Below, one piece after another: positions 45,764 to 55,453 of a DNA stretch of 64,000 bases. Origin of the DNA: Herpetosiphon gulosus. GTDB lineage: Bacteria > Chloroflexota > Chloroflexia > Chloroflexales > Herpetosiphonaceae. The position numbers and the translations under genes are program-made. Under the pieces are notes generated by a model. It saw only the letters and a list, made by a program, of their open reading frames with translations, was not told the DNA's origin and searched no databases. The DNA is taken from positions 62,001 through 126,000 of the forward strand of contig NZ_BAABRU010000012.1 in assembly GCF_039545135.1 (NCBI RefSeq). Direction: 5' to 3'. Within the stretch, counting starts at the first letter, position 1. The number at the start of each line of letters is the position of its first letter.

Positions 45764-46282
45764 CTAGCTGCGATAACGCCAAATTTCTAGCCCATCGCGG
45801 TGTAAAACCCAATGTTCACCAGCTGCGGCATTGATCAGAATGTCGAGTTTATAATCATAATTGATTGAAAAGCAGAGATCGCCACTCTGCGGTTGCACGT
45901 CAATCGACCAAATAATTAAACTGGCGGGATCGTGCTTGGCCCAAAACGCTGCAACACTTGGCTCAAATTCGATATTGTTATCGTTGTCATACAGCCAATC
46001 TTCGCTACTGAGCAAAACTTGTTGCTGCTGACGTAAACGCCAAGCACAGTTGATGGTTAATTGATAATATTGAATTTCTCGCGTGCGCGGCTCGCCAACG
46101 CGAATAACGAAGCTTTCGAGATCACAGCTTGGGCCGTGAAACCACAAAGCTCCTCCATTGAGTTGGCTAAGAGTTGATTTGATGCTGCTGAGTTGGCTCA
46201 AGCATTGCGCTCCGCATAGAGTTTGGGCAATATATCGTGGAGAATCTGCTGCTATTCTACAACGAAGGACTGAATTAAACAT
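45764..46282 (-). CDS. Hypothetical protein, paralogue of its downstream neighbour
   Basis: 172 residues from the ATG at 46282; a TTG three codons upstream is possible and no strong SD is seen. Shares the EPS...W..S..I.SI.V.P.GD core with the gene at 45275. Cys-containing N-terminus (CRIAADSPRYIAQTLCGAQC). No known family recognised. The pair probably arose by tandem duplication. Confidence 0.65.
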   Translation of the reverse strand: MFNSVLRCRIAADSPRYIAQTLCGAQCLSQLSSIKSTLSQLNGGALWFHGPSCDLESFVIRVGEPRTREIQYYQLTINCAWRLRQQQQVLLSSEDWLYDNDNNIEFEPSVAAFWAKHDPASLIIWSIDVQPQSGDLCFSINYDYKLDILINAAAGEHWVLHRDGLEIWRYRS

Positions 46283-46349
46283 GGAACCCAATTACCAATT
46301 GAGATCGGAATATCATCCCAACCAATCTCTCGATTGATGATTGTTCGGG

Positions 46350-46466
46350 TCAATCGTACCGCATCAGATCAAAATCTGCGAGTGCGGCAGGTGGAACTGC
46401 CGCTTTTTGATTGAAACAACCTTCAGTGTCTTGGAACGGGTCTTTCAGATCAAGCAACTCACGCAT
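46350..46466 (-). other. Short ORF or gene remnant
   Basis: 38 codons from the ATG at 46466, but the frame is open about 15 codons further up (SHIHTTACAM), without a start or SD. The product (MRELLDLKDPFQDTEG ... LADFDLMRYD) reads like the C-terminal end of a normal protein. It may be the 3' remnant of a lost gene. Confidence 0.35.
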
Positions 46467-46610
46467 CGCACAGGCCGTGGTATGGATATGTGATTGGACT
46501 TTGTTGCGGTATCTTTAATTGTTTGTCGCAGTTCATGAATGGCAAATTATCATTTTTTGATTTTGTGATTTGAACTAGCAACAGTGGGTAAATTAGCAGG
46601 AAAAATTATT

Positions 46611-46904
46611 TTACTTTTTATTATTTTTGATTTTCTTTAATGAAATTAAGCCATTTATTAAAATAACTACAATAAACACATTATAAATATTATTAATAAA
46701 TGTACCTATTATTAAGAATAATAATCCCCATATAAGACTTGATTTGATAGATTTACCAAGAACAATAAACGATAAAGAAAAACTAAAAATCATCACTAAT
46801 ATATGCGATTTAAATGATGAAAGTGTATAAAGTAAGGTAGTGATTATTAATATAAATCCAATGGATATACTAATTTTTTTATACAAACCATCTTTTGTGC
46901 CCAT
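46611..46904 (-). CDS. AT-rich small membrane protein, candidate RHS immunity protein
   Basis: 97 residues from the ATG at 46904, with GGAGG five bases upstream. Three to four membrane segments (ISIGFILIITTLLYTL, ILVMIFSFSLSFIVLG, LLFLIIGTFINNIYNVFIVV) and a Lys/Asn-rich end. It is by far the most AT-rich gene of the window, roughly a quarter G+C by eye against about half elsewhere, so it was probably acquired separately. It begins 87 bases after the RHS stop on the same strand, where immunity genes of RHS toxins are normally found. Confidence 0.7.
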   Translation of the reverse strand: MGTKDGLYKKISISIGFILIITTLLYTLSSFKSHILVMIFSFSLSFIVLGKSIKSSLIWGLLFLIIGTFINNIYNVFIVVILINGLISLKKIKNNKK

Positions 46905-46990
46905 AAAATCCTCCAAATATTATCAATTAATATTTATTATAAGTAGGGTGCTAATAAAGATAACACCCTACTTATGAAATTATCTTATTC

Positions 46991-49900
46991 TCATCGAATT
47001 CGATAACACTCAGGATGTGCTCTACTATAAGTTATACAAGTATCGTCTGAGGCAGAACCAAATGCTTCATACACACCTAATGAATCCCAAATTTCTACCC
47101 ATAAATCCCACATTTCTTTCAAATGGCCTTTAAGAGTGGGGATTCCTAAATATACGGTACCAGCATCCAAAAAGCCTCTTACCGTCCAAATTGATGGATT
47201 CATTAGGGTTTTAAAGAAAGCCTTAGGATTTCTTAGCATGTTTCCCGCAGTAAGCACACCATAGATATCAACAGCTATAAAGAAGCTCGTGCGTACAAAC
47301 CTGAAAGCACGACCAGCACCACGGCACAGTGATCCCCAAAAACCTTTTCCACACTTAATATGACCACTTGGGTCAATATAGATTAAAGGATTATTGGATA
47401 CATAGCTATATCTGTTTAGAGATTGAGCATTTTGGGGACCCCAATAAGATTTAATCTGATTAGAATTTTTCTCGTCATCACTAAGTTGAAACCAAAATCC
47501 TTTGGTTTGGATAAATCGTAATTCTTCACCTAAAGAGTTGATAAATAGTGTTTCATGGAAATCAACAGTCAAAGGGCTAAGAGCTTGGGTATCATCTCGG
47601 CCTATTGAATTTGCAGAACCGCCTTCGCCTGATGTGGTACCGGGCACGATACTATCAGCACTCACAAAACGGGCAATTGCCGCATCGTAGTAGCGAGCGT
47701 TGTAGAACAGCAAGCCTGTGCCATCGTCTTTGCGTTGACCAGTGTAGCCAAACTCAGTGCTGGTGAGGTTGCCACTGCGGGTTGCACCCCATGGATCATA
47801 GCGTTCAGCTTCGATCACGATACCACTGTTATTGGTAATAGCTCCAACCGAACCAAGGTGATCAACATGGAGATAGATTATGCTACCGCGATTGCTCGTG
47901 CTTGGGTTACCTGTAGTGGTACGAGCAGCAACACCTGCATAGCTAGAAACAACTTTGCCATCGCTCCAGTATTCAACGCTGCCAATGTAGAGCACACTCT
48001 TGACTGTTCCGCCAGTCGTGGTGGTTTTCTTGACGCGATCATTATCACCGTCATACTTGTAGGTTTCGGTGACGGTGCTGGTGCTAATTTGGGTTGGCTG
48101 GTTTTCGATGTTCCAAGTATAGCTGCGTCCACCACCGTTGACCATGTTGCCGTTGTTATCATACGTGTAGCTTTGTCCACCAACGCTGGAAACGGCGTGC
48201 GGTTTACCATTGGTATAGCTATAGCTTACACCTGCTTTGGTGGTGATATTGCCAAGCACATCGTAGCTGTAGCTTTGATTGAAGGTTGCACCGCCAATAC
48301 ACACGCTGCTACTGCTGCTCGTAACGGCACAAGCATTCGTTACGCGCTCCCGATGATCATAGCTGTAGCGCATAATTTCGTTCGCGTTCAAGCTATCCAT
48401 CGAGGCAATCGTTTGCACATTGCCAGCGAGATCATAGGTAAAGTCGCGGCGGAAGCGCTCTTGCAAGGTGGCAACATCGGCAGTGATCGTGCTGGTTAAG
48501 CGTTTTGAAAGTGCATCGTAGCTATATTGGGTTTGTTGGCCATTGCCAAAGATTTCATGGGTTTTTTGGCCTAAGGCATCGTAGCTCACATTGCTTTGGA
48601 AGACTTCACCAAGGCTTGAACTGAGGCCATTTTGACGGCCAGCCGCATCATAGCTATAGGTGATGATTTCGCCAGTTGGGTAGACGACGGTATTTGGTTT
48701 CCCATCAGCACGATAGGTGTTATAGGTGCTATAGGTTGTGCCATCAACGGTTTGATCAATGGTTAGAATTTCGCCCCGTGGTGTGTAGCCATAGGTCGTG
48801 CTGCCACTGGCATCGGTCATGGTGGTTAGTTGGCCTTTGCCATAAGGATATGATCCACCAAATTGGTCGTAGGTATAACTGGCAAGTGTGGTTACGCCTT
48901 GCTTTTTGGCCGTCAAACGGTTGAGTAAATCGTATTCGAAACTCAAGGTTTGGTTTTTGGCATCGGTTTGGCTGGTCAGATTGCCATCAACATCGTAGCC
49001 ATAGCTCCATGCACCCATGTCGGGGTCGTTCATGGTCAGCTTGCGACCTAATGAATCGTAGGTCATGTTGGTTACATTGTTGCTGGCATCGGTGCTGGTA
49101 GTCAACAAGTCAAGCGGGCTATAGGTATAGGTTGTCATGCCATAGCTGGCCCAGGTGGTGGTGTAATTGCCAGTACAGCTGAAGTCGCTCAAGAAGGCAA
49201 AGCTTGTACAATTGCCACTGAGTTCCTGCACCTGCACCAACCGCCCAAATTGATCGGTGCGATGTTGCGTCCGATTGCGATTGGGGTCAATCGTATCGAC
49301 CAAACTGAGGTTATTGTATTGCCAGTAGCGTTTGGTGGTTTTGGCCCCATCGGGAGTGGTTACGGTTAACAAGCGACTGAGACTATCATAGGTCTTGGTC
49401 GTCCAATTTACCCCGCTGCCGGGAACCGTTGTGTAAACCCCGAAGGTGCCACTGGTTTCGCTGACATAGCGTGGTTGTGATTCTTGAGTAACTTGGTTCA
49501 AACCATCATATTTGGTGTCAACCACAATATTTTGGCTGCCATCGATACTTTCTTGTTTGGTTTGAATCTTGCGGCCTAAACCATCATAGAACTGACTACT
49601 AATCTGAACGCCACTTAATCCAGCATGCTCGCGGGTTTCCGTCCAATAGCGGAAGGGCAGGGCGCTATCGGCATAGTAGGCTTTGACGGTTGGCAAGGCA
49701 CTACTATCACCTGGCTTGATTAATGCGGACATACGCCCAAAGACATCATATTCAGCGTTGGTAATATTACCATTAGCATCAGTCACACTGGTCAAGGTGC
49801 CCATACGATAATCATAGCCAGCGCTTTCGTTTAAGCTTGGGCTATTGGTGTTGCCAGTTGGTTGGCCCACACTGGTTGAGAAGGCATGGAAGTTTGGATC

Positions 49901-52900
49901 GTAGGTTGTGGTAACCGTGCTGCTGCTTGAGCCATTACCTGGTGTGCTAAATGTGGTGGTTGAACCATTGAACAAGCGCGTGCCTGGTTGAGCATAGCTT
50001 GTAACCGTGGTTTGGTTGCCATAGGCATCGTAGCCATAGCTGGCATCGCTGCTGGTGAGGGTTACGCCAGTTGTGCTGGTTGATAATGGCACATTATTGT
50101 ATTTGCGCACCAAGGTCAGCAAGCCACGCGTCCCAACCGCTGGAGTCGTTACCGCGCCATCGTAGCGATTTTCGGTCAAGGCCAACAAGCGATTTTGACC
50201 ATCGCGGATAACTTGCGTGGTCAAGCGATCAACAATATAGGCCGTGCTTGTATTGGGTGTATAAGTATTGGTGGTTGAGCGATAGACCGCGCCACTAACA
50301 TCCAACTCTTCAACTTTGGTGACATTGCCATACTGCACGCCACCTTGATTGGCTGGGTCGTAGTAGTATTTGGTGCGGTTAACGGTTGCCGTAGGGCCGC
50401 CAGCAGGAGCGGGATCATAATTGACGCTGAATGATTCGTTGGTGTAATCAAATGAGCGCCACAAGCCTGCGAATGGCGATTCCATAAACCCATAGAATTC
50501 GACCATATAGAAATTGCCGCTTTCGCGCAACATCGTACTGGTTGTGCCTTGGCGTTGAACCGTGCGATATTCCTTGCCTTTCAAGATTTCGCGGTTACGA
50601 ATTTCAATGAAACAGGCATCCGTTTCCATCTGTGAGCCATACACGGCTGGGTTACAAGTGGTATCGCCTTGATAGAAATAGTGGTCGGTTTCGTTACCGT
50701 TGGCATCACGCTCAGTTACCTTGGCATGACCACGGAATTCGCTATAAGCTTTATGCACCAACCATGAACTCATATCGGTGTTATTGCGATACTTGTTGTA
50801 GTACAAAATCGCGGAGTTAGCGTAGGTTTGGGTGGCTAAGCTCCCAGGATCTAAGATCGACCCCAGCGAATTCAGGGCAGGGCTGGTGTAGCTATAGTTG
50901 GTGGTGTAGCTATTGCCGCGCCCGTCAGTGGTGGTTTTCGCCGTTACCCGACGATAGTTTTCGAGGAATCGATTGTTGACAACAAAACCGATATTTTCAT
51001 AGGTAAAGGTCAGCGTTCCACCTTGACCATTATTGACACTGGTCAAGCGGTTCCACGCACCTAATGGATAGTGTTCATTTGTCCCACGATCTGTCCCATA
51101 GGTAAAGGTGGTTGCTGGCAAGGCGCTTGTGCCATTGTTACCCACCCGTTGGATACTCTTGAGGGTGAGTTTTTGGCTCGTGGTGTCGGGTGAGCCAACC
51201 CCATTGGCCTTGATTGATGCGTCTGAGAGCGTACTATAATCGTAAGCCAAGTTATATTGACGCACTAATTCCCAAGCGCTGCTTGGTTTGCTATAGACCT
51301 TGATCGTATCGAGTTGGCGGCTCTCGCGTGGTGCTCCTGATGGTCCACCAAGCTGATTAGGAGCATTTTCAAACGCTAAATCACCAGTCCGTGTTGATGA
51401 ATTAAACTCAACTTTATAGCGATCACTTGCACCTGTGCCGCTATTGGCTCCCCACGTGATATTGGTTGGCCAAATTTCACGATCAACGGTGCCTGCAATC
51501 CCATTACAGGTTGTACGGGCGAGGCTATCGCGACCATAGTTGTAGGTGATTACGTTGTTGTTGACATCGGTGACACTTGTGAGTAACCATTTATAGGTTT
51601 CCATGCTGGCAGCGCCATCAACGGCACAGGTATCCCAGCCCCACCATGCATCGTCAACAAATTCGTACTTGGTGCCATCTTTGGCCCACACTCGCCAGCC
51701 ATAGCGTTTGAGTGGCGCACCATAGCGGCTCCCACCGCGGCTTGCGGTCGAATCACCAAGCTCAAAGGCCGTTACTTTGGCAAAGGTTTCATTGACTGGT
51801 GTCCATGTCCAATGTGATAGATTGGCTTCAACCGGCGAGCCAACTAAGGCTGCTCCACGGGTAACATCGAATGATTGGCCATTGAACACTAATGAATAGT
51901 ACGTTCGGCCATCGGCAACCTTATTCGACGAGACTGAGCCAGTATCCAAACTCCAGCCACGGCCAACCCAGCCTGCTTGTTGCTTGGCGCGTAAGCCGCC
52001 CTTGCCATCGGTGCTGCTACTGCTATAGCTCAAAGCAACATTGGGTTTGATACCGCCTGGGCCTGCTGGCACATCAATTGGGTACGATGAACTGGCAGCA
52101 CCAGTGAAGAGGCTGGTTTGCCAACCTTGCAGGCTTGGCAAGAATGCCTCTGATGGCGACGAACCATCGCTGAGTTGGTAATTGCCACCAGCCGCAATCC
52201 GTGCCACCGCAGTGCGGTTTTGCAGATCAAGGGTCGTTGGGACAACCGTCCACGTGTTGGCGGTTTCATCGTAGGTCATGAGGGTTAAGTCACTGGCCGA
52301 CATGCCAAGGGCCAGCAATTGGGCCTCGGTGTAACGGACTTTCAGCGTCATTTCGCCAGTGTTGGTGGTGCTGGTGACGCGAAATGCTGGTAAGCCGCGT
52401 TGCGGATTTGGCTTGGCGACTTTGACCAGCGGTTCAATCGTCAGGGTTGTGTCAGCCGTTGGTTTGGCAATGGCAACTTCGATCGCAGCATCAAGGGTTC
52501 GAACGGTTGTTGCACTACTGCCGCGGCTTGCTGTTACCGAGCGAGCGGTGCTGGGAGAAGCAATGATCGCCCCAGCGCGTGATTGAACGGGTTGCTCTAA
52601 TTTCGCTGCACCGACTGAAGCGGTAGTCAGAATAACCCCATCAGGAGCGTGATTGACTTGGACTTGCACACCCATGCGTGTGCTTTTATGCGCCGCAAGT
52701 GTGGACAACGACCACTCCCAATAGCTCCCATCAGCGGAAAGATTGGCCTTGGTGAGGGGTGTGGTATGGGCTGGAACTGGCAAGCGAACCACAATATCTG
52801 AGGCAACTAAATTGCCAATATTATTGAGATCAAGGGTTAAGCCGAGGGTTTCGCCAACGGCAACTAACGAGCGCTCGGTGTGCAAGGTTACATGCAAACT

Positions 52901-53077
52901 TGGCGCACTGCGTTCGCGGACAGTCGCGACTAAGGGTGATTCTGGGGTTGACGATGGTGTGGTTGGATTGGTATCGCGTGATTGAGCGGCAATTGGTGAC
53001 GCTGGAATAGTTGAAGCGGTCACCGCAGCTAATAACGCCCCTGAAACAGTTCGTTTCAGGCGTGATGATAGTGACAT
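46991..53077 (-). CDS. Secreted SpvB/RHS-repeat giant protein with variable C-terminal domain
   Basis: 2028 residues from the ATG at 53077. A Sec signal peptide (LKRTVSGALLAAVTAS, cleaved near AAQS). A DUF11-like adhesion domain (about 60-170), a small beta domain (about 230-320), then an SpvB-type start (YPIDVPAGPGGIKPNVALSY). Many YD/RHS repeats (YSYDALG, YDVLGNITT, TYDNNGNM) fill about 600-1830. The core ends at GLLFYNARYYDAAIARFVS; a lineage-typical insert (PLTVDFHE, KGFWFQLSDDE) precedes NRYSYVSNNPLIYIDPSGH. The last 122 residues are a separate C-terminal domain with hydrophobic stretches and CITYSRAHPEC. RHS proteins encase and deliver C-terminal toxins; the activity here is unknown. 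Confidence 0.9.
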   Translation of the reverse strand: MSLSSRLKRTVSGALLAAVTASTIPASPIAAQSRDTNPTTPSSTPESPLVATVRERSAPSLHVTLHTERSLVAVGETLGLTLDLNNIGNLVASDIVVRLPVPAHTTPLTKANLSADGSYWEWSLSTLAAHKSTRMGVQVQVNHAPDGVILTTASVGAAKLEQPVQSRAGAIIASPSTARSVTASRGSSATTVRTLDAAIEVAIAKPTADTTLTIEPLVKVAKPNPQRGLPAFRVTSTTNTGEMTLKVRYTEAQLLALGMSASDLTLMTYDETANTWTVVPTTLDLQNRTAVARIAAGGNYQLSDGSSPSEAFLPSLQGWQTSLFTGAASSSYPIDVPAGPGGIKPNVALSYSSSSTDGKGGLRAKQQAGWVGRGWSLDTGSVSSNKVADGRTYYSLVFNGQSFDVTRGAALVGSPVEANLSHWTWTPVNETFAKVTAFELGDSTASRGGSRYGAPLKRYGWRVWAKDGTKYEFVDDAWWGWDTCAVDGAASMETYKWLLTSVTDVNNNVITYNYGRDSLARTTCNGIAGTVDREIWPTNITWGANSGTGASDRYKVEFNSSTRTGDLAFENAPNQLGGPSGAPRESRQLDTIKVYSKPSSAWELVRQYNLAYDYSTLSDASIKANGVGSPDTTSQKLTLKSIQRVGNNGTSALPATTFTYGTDRGTNEHYPLGAWNRLTSVNNGQGGTLTFTYENIGFVVNNRFLENYRRVTAKTTTDGRGNSYTTNYSYTSPALNSLGSILDPGSLATQTYANSAILYYNKYRNNTDMSSWLVHKAYSEFRGHAKVTERDANGNETDHYFYQGDTTCNPAVYGSQMETDACFIEIRNREILKGKEYRTVQRQGTTSTMLRESGNFYMVEFYGFMESPFAGLWRSFDYTNESFSVNYDPAPAGGPTATVNRTKYYYDPANQGGVQYGNVTKVEELDVSGAVYRSTTNTYTPNTSTAYIVDRLTTQVIRDGQNRLLALTENRYDGAVTTPAVGTRGLLTLVRKYNNVPLSTSTTGVTLTSSDASYGYDAYGNQTTVTSYAQPGTRLFNGSTTTFSTPGNGSSSSTVTTTYDPNFHAFSTSVGQPTGNTNSPSLNESAGYDYRMGTLTSVTDANGNITNAEYDVFGRMSALIKPGDSSALPTVKAYYADSALPFRYWTETREHAGLSGVQISSQFYDGLGRKIQTKQESIDGSQNIVVDTKYDGLNQVTQESQPRYVSETSGTFGVYTTVPGSGVNWTTKTYDSLSRLLTVTTPDGAKTTKRYWQYNNLSLVDTIDPNRNRTQHRTDQFGRLVQVQELSGNCTSFAFLSDFSCTGNYTTTWASYGMTTYTYSPLDLLTTSTDASNNVTNMTYDSLGRKLTMNDPDMGAWSYGYDVDGNLTSQTDAKNQTLSFEYDLLNRLTAKKQGVTTLASYTYDQFGGSYPYGKGQLTTMTDASGSTTYGYTPRGEILTIDQTVDGTTYSTYNTYRADGKPNTVVYPTGEIITYSYDAAGRQNGLSSSLGEVFQSNVSYDALGQKTHEIFGNGQQTQYSYDALSKRLTSTITADVATLQERFRRDFTYDLAGNVQTIASMDSLNANEIMRYSYDHRERVTNACAVTSSSSSVCIGGATFNQSYSYDVLGNITTKAGVSYSYTNGKPHAVSSVGGQSYTYDNNGNMVNGGGRSYTWNIENQPTQISTSTVTETYKYDGDNDRVKKTTTTGGTVKSVLYIGSVEYWSDGKVVSSYAGVAARTTTGNPSTSNRGSIIYLHVDHLGSVGAITNNSGIVIEAERYDPWGATRSGNLTSTEFGYTGQRKDDGTGLLFYNARYYDAAIARFVSADSIVPGTTSGEGGSANSIGRDDTQALSPLTVDFHETLFINSLGEELRFIQTKGFWFQLSDDEKNSNQIKSYWGPQNAQSLNRYSYVSNNPLIYIDPSGHIKCGKGFWGSLCRGAGRAFRFVRTSFFIAVDIYGVLTAGNMLRNPKAFFKTLMNPSIWTVRGFLDAGTVYLGIPTLKGHLKEMWDLWVEIWDSLGVYEAFGSASDDTCITYSRAHPECYRIR

Positions 53078-53510
53078 AAATACTCTCTCGATAAAAGTAA
53101 ACGCGTCAAAAAAGCTTAGTGCATAGCGACATGCACCAAAGGAATGGAAAAGAGGCCAAATCAAGTTAAACAATCGCTTATTAAAGATTGGCTAACTAAT
53201 AGTATTTAATTGAGATTAATTGGAATACAAAAAACTCTCTTGTTCTCTGTAGCTCTTGATGCTCTCAACATCAACAACATGCCCTAGTTGAGGACATAAC
53301 CTTACCTGCATCTCAAACAACTCGTTGTAGGTTTATCCTCCTAATCCAAATTACTCATCACGGCCATTTTACATGCTTTAATCAATTTTGCAAGGGTGAA
53401 TTCTAACATAGTACTAACCAATTTCTAGCAGAACATTAAGCAATCAAGCAATCTGGATCATACGGTACAATCAACCTAGTTGCTTGTAGTTTGGTGGTTG
53501 AGGTTGGATT
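53078..53510. other. Divergent intergenic region upstream of the RHS gene
   Basis: 433 bases, AT-rich. On the minus strand an AGGAGG (53337-53342) has no start codon at proper distance. A 31-codon ORF further down that strand (MQVRLCPQLGHV...) has no SD. The RHS gene would have a leader of some length. For the plus-strand gene at 53511 only GAGG seven bases before its ATG is clear. No convincing gene or repeat. Confidence 0.35.
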
Positions 53511-55382
53511 ATGTGGTTCAAACGCCTGGCGTTGGTTGGTATGGGGTTGGTTGGGCTAAGTTTGCTGCTCTTGATTGGCAATTCAATCAGTTTGCGGCTC
53601 TTTGGGCAGGTTCAACAAATTGATGTTGGTAATTGGGGTGACCAAAATAGCGTTGCTGGCGGCTTTGAACAAGAGCAGAATGCGCTGGGCGAAACCTATC
53701 GTTGGACACAGTCCGAGGCTTGGGTTCGGGTTCAGGGCTTCGATTCGGCTAGCTCGCGCTTGCTTAGCTTGCAAGTTGGCGGTGTACCAAGCAGTTTGCC
53801 AGTTACCGCAACCATGCAGGTTTCAACGAATACGGCCAGCGTTGCTTTGCCACTAGTCCAAACTGCTCGCCAATATCATCTGTTGATTCCACCAACCCGC
53901 CAGCGCGATTGGCAAGTGCGGTTCGACGTGCCTACCCAACAAGTTTTGCCCGACCCACGATTTTTGGGTGTGCGCCTTGATCATGTGCAGATTCAGACCC
54001 CAAGCAATGTTTGGACCATAGTTCATTGGCAATTATTAATTGTACAACTGGCAATTGTTGGTAGCATCGTTGGGTTATTATGGTTGTTGGTTGCCGATTG
54101 GCAGACAATTATTGGTATAAGCTGTATTACAATTTTGGTTCTGCTCACAATTACTGGTAAATTTGTTTTGGTGGCTTGGGCTTGGCAATTGCGTTTGTTG
54201 GTTGTAACTATTGCTGCAATGCTGTTAATAGCTTGGTCCCGCTCATTGATTCAAAATCAGATTAGGCCCTTGCTAACGCCATATCAATATCGGTATTTGA
54301 TTATTTTTAGTGTTATTGGCTTTTTTATTCCATTAATTAGTATACTATTTCCAAGTTTTGGCTCGCATGATCGGATCATTCATGCTGATCGTTTGGATCA
54401 AGTAGCTCAAGGTTCAGCATTATTATTAGATAAATTGTATGAATTTCAGGGCCGCGAAACCATTACTCCAACCACATTTTATCTATTAACACTGCCACTA
54501 AAATCGTTTTTTAATAATAATGGATTAATTATCGAAGGATTGTACACATTTTTGCATGCAAGCAGTGGGATTCTTTTGGCAGTTACGTTATTGCGCTGGA
54601 AGGTTCGGCCAATTTTCGCACTTGCCGCCATGATCTTAATCTCGGCAATGCCGCTTCAAATGACAATTTTATGGTGGGGCTTTGCGCCTCAAATTGTTGG
54701 GCAATGGCTAATGCTTTTATTTTTGGCCAGTTTTAGTTTTCAATCGACTCTGCGTCCAACATTATTGAGCATTAGCGTGCTCAGTGTGGCAATATGGATG
54801 CATAATGGGGTTGCTCTTTTAGCAGGAATTTGGATTACTAGCTATTGTTTATTGGGATTTTGGCTTGATTCTGCTCAACGTGAATATTATCGAGCTTGGT
54901 TTTTGAGCTTACTCGGAATTAGCCTGATTGGATTATTGGCAATTTATATTGATCTTTTTATGACAACAGGTGCAAATCAACAACGGGTAGTTACGTTTAC
55001 TCAATATCTGCCAGCGGTGATCAACGGATTATCAGCTAGCTTTGCACCAATTGGGATTATTTTTATGGCAATTTTAGGCTTATTGCCATTTCTTAAGTTG
55101 GAGCAATCAAAAAAACTACTTCTTAGCGCGAGTGGATTAACCTTTTTATTATTTATTGCAGTCGATATATTTTTTGGTGTACAGGTACGTTATAGCTATT
55201 TCATTCTGCCCTTTCTAGTGATAATTATGATGGTATTTATCGAACAGCGATTAAATACCATAAAATATACTGATTATGTTGTGGTTATGCTAACGTTGCT
55301 CTTGTATGGCTACAATTTATATCCTTGGTACGATGCGATTATCTATGGTGTAAAGCCAAGTCTGTTAGGGCTGACTCACTAG
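53511..55382 (+). CDS. Large multi-pass membrane protein, GT-C-like
   Basis: 623 residues. An N-terminal helix, then an extracytoplasmic beta domain of about 150 residues (ETYRWTQSEAWVRVQGF), then about twelve membrane helices. The loop FGSHDRIIHADRLDQVAQGS after a helix, with paired acidic/His residues, is the layout of GT-C glycosyltransferases that use lipid-linked sugars, but no family signature is certain. AT content rises toward the 3' half. It would act at the membrane surface in glycan or lipid-sugar transfer. Monocistronic. Confidence 0.7.
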   Translation: MWFKRLALVGMGLVGLSLLLLIGNSISLRLFGQVQQIDVGNWGDQNSVAGGFEQEQNALGETYRWTQSEAWVRVQGFDSASSRLLSLQVGGVPSSLPVTATMQVSTNTASVALPLVQTARQYHLLIPPTRQRDWQVRFDVPTQQVLPDPRFLGVRLDHVQIQTPSNVWTIVHWQLLIVQLAIVGSIVGLLWLLVADWQTIIGISCITILVLLTITGKFVLVAWAWQLRLLVVTIAAMLLIAWSRSLIQNQIRPLLTPYQYRYLIIFSVIGFFIPLISILFPSFGSHDRIIHADRLDQVAQGSALLLDKLYEFQGRETITPTTFYLLTLPLKSFFNNNGLIIEGLYTFLHASSGILLAVTLLRWKVRPIFALAAMILISAMPLQMTILWWGFAPQIVGQWLMLLFLASFSFQSTLRPTLLSISVLSVAIWMHNGVALLAGIWITSYCLLGFWLDSAQREYYRAWFLSLLGISLIGLLAIYIDLFMTTGANQQRVVTFTQYLPAVINGLSASFAPIGIIFMAILGLLPFLKLEQSKKLLLSASGLTFLLFIAVDIFFGVQVRYSYFILPFLVIIMMVFIEQRLNTIKYTDYVVVMLTLLLYGYNLYPWYDAIIYGVKPSLLGLTH

Positions 55383-55453
55383 CCTGCCAAGCTTCGATCA
55401 AGCGAGCTATGCTACAATAGCAGCTTAGGACAATCTGCTAGGGCTGATATATT

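Noticed and set aside
46384-46408. Plus-strand terminator-like hairpin (GCGGCAG / CTGCCGC then TTTTT)
   Set aside because: No plus-strand gene or promoter precedes it, and it lies inside a possible minus-strand coding remnant. Treated as chance.
53337-53342. AGGAGG ribosome-binding sequence in the RHS leader
   Set aside because: No start codon lies within a usable distance; the 31-codon ORF further down has no SD.
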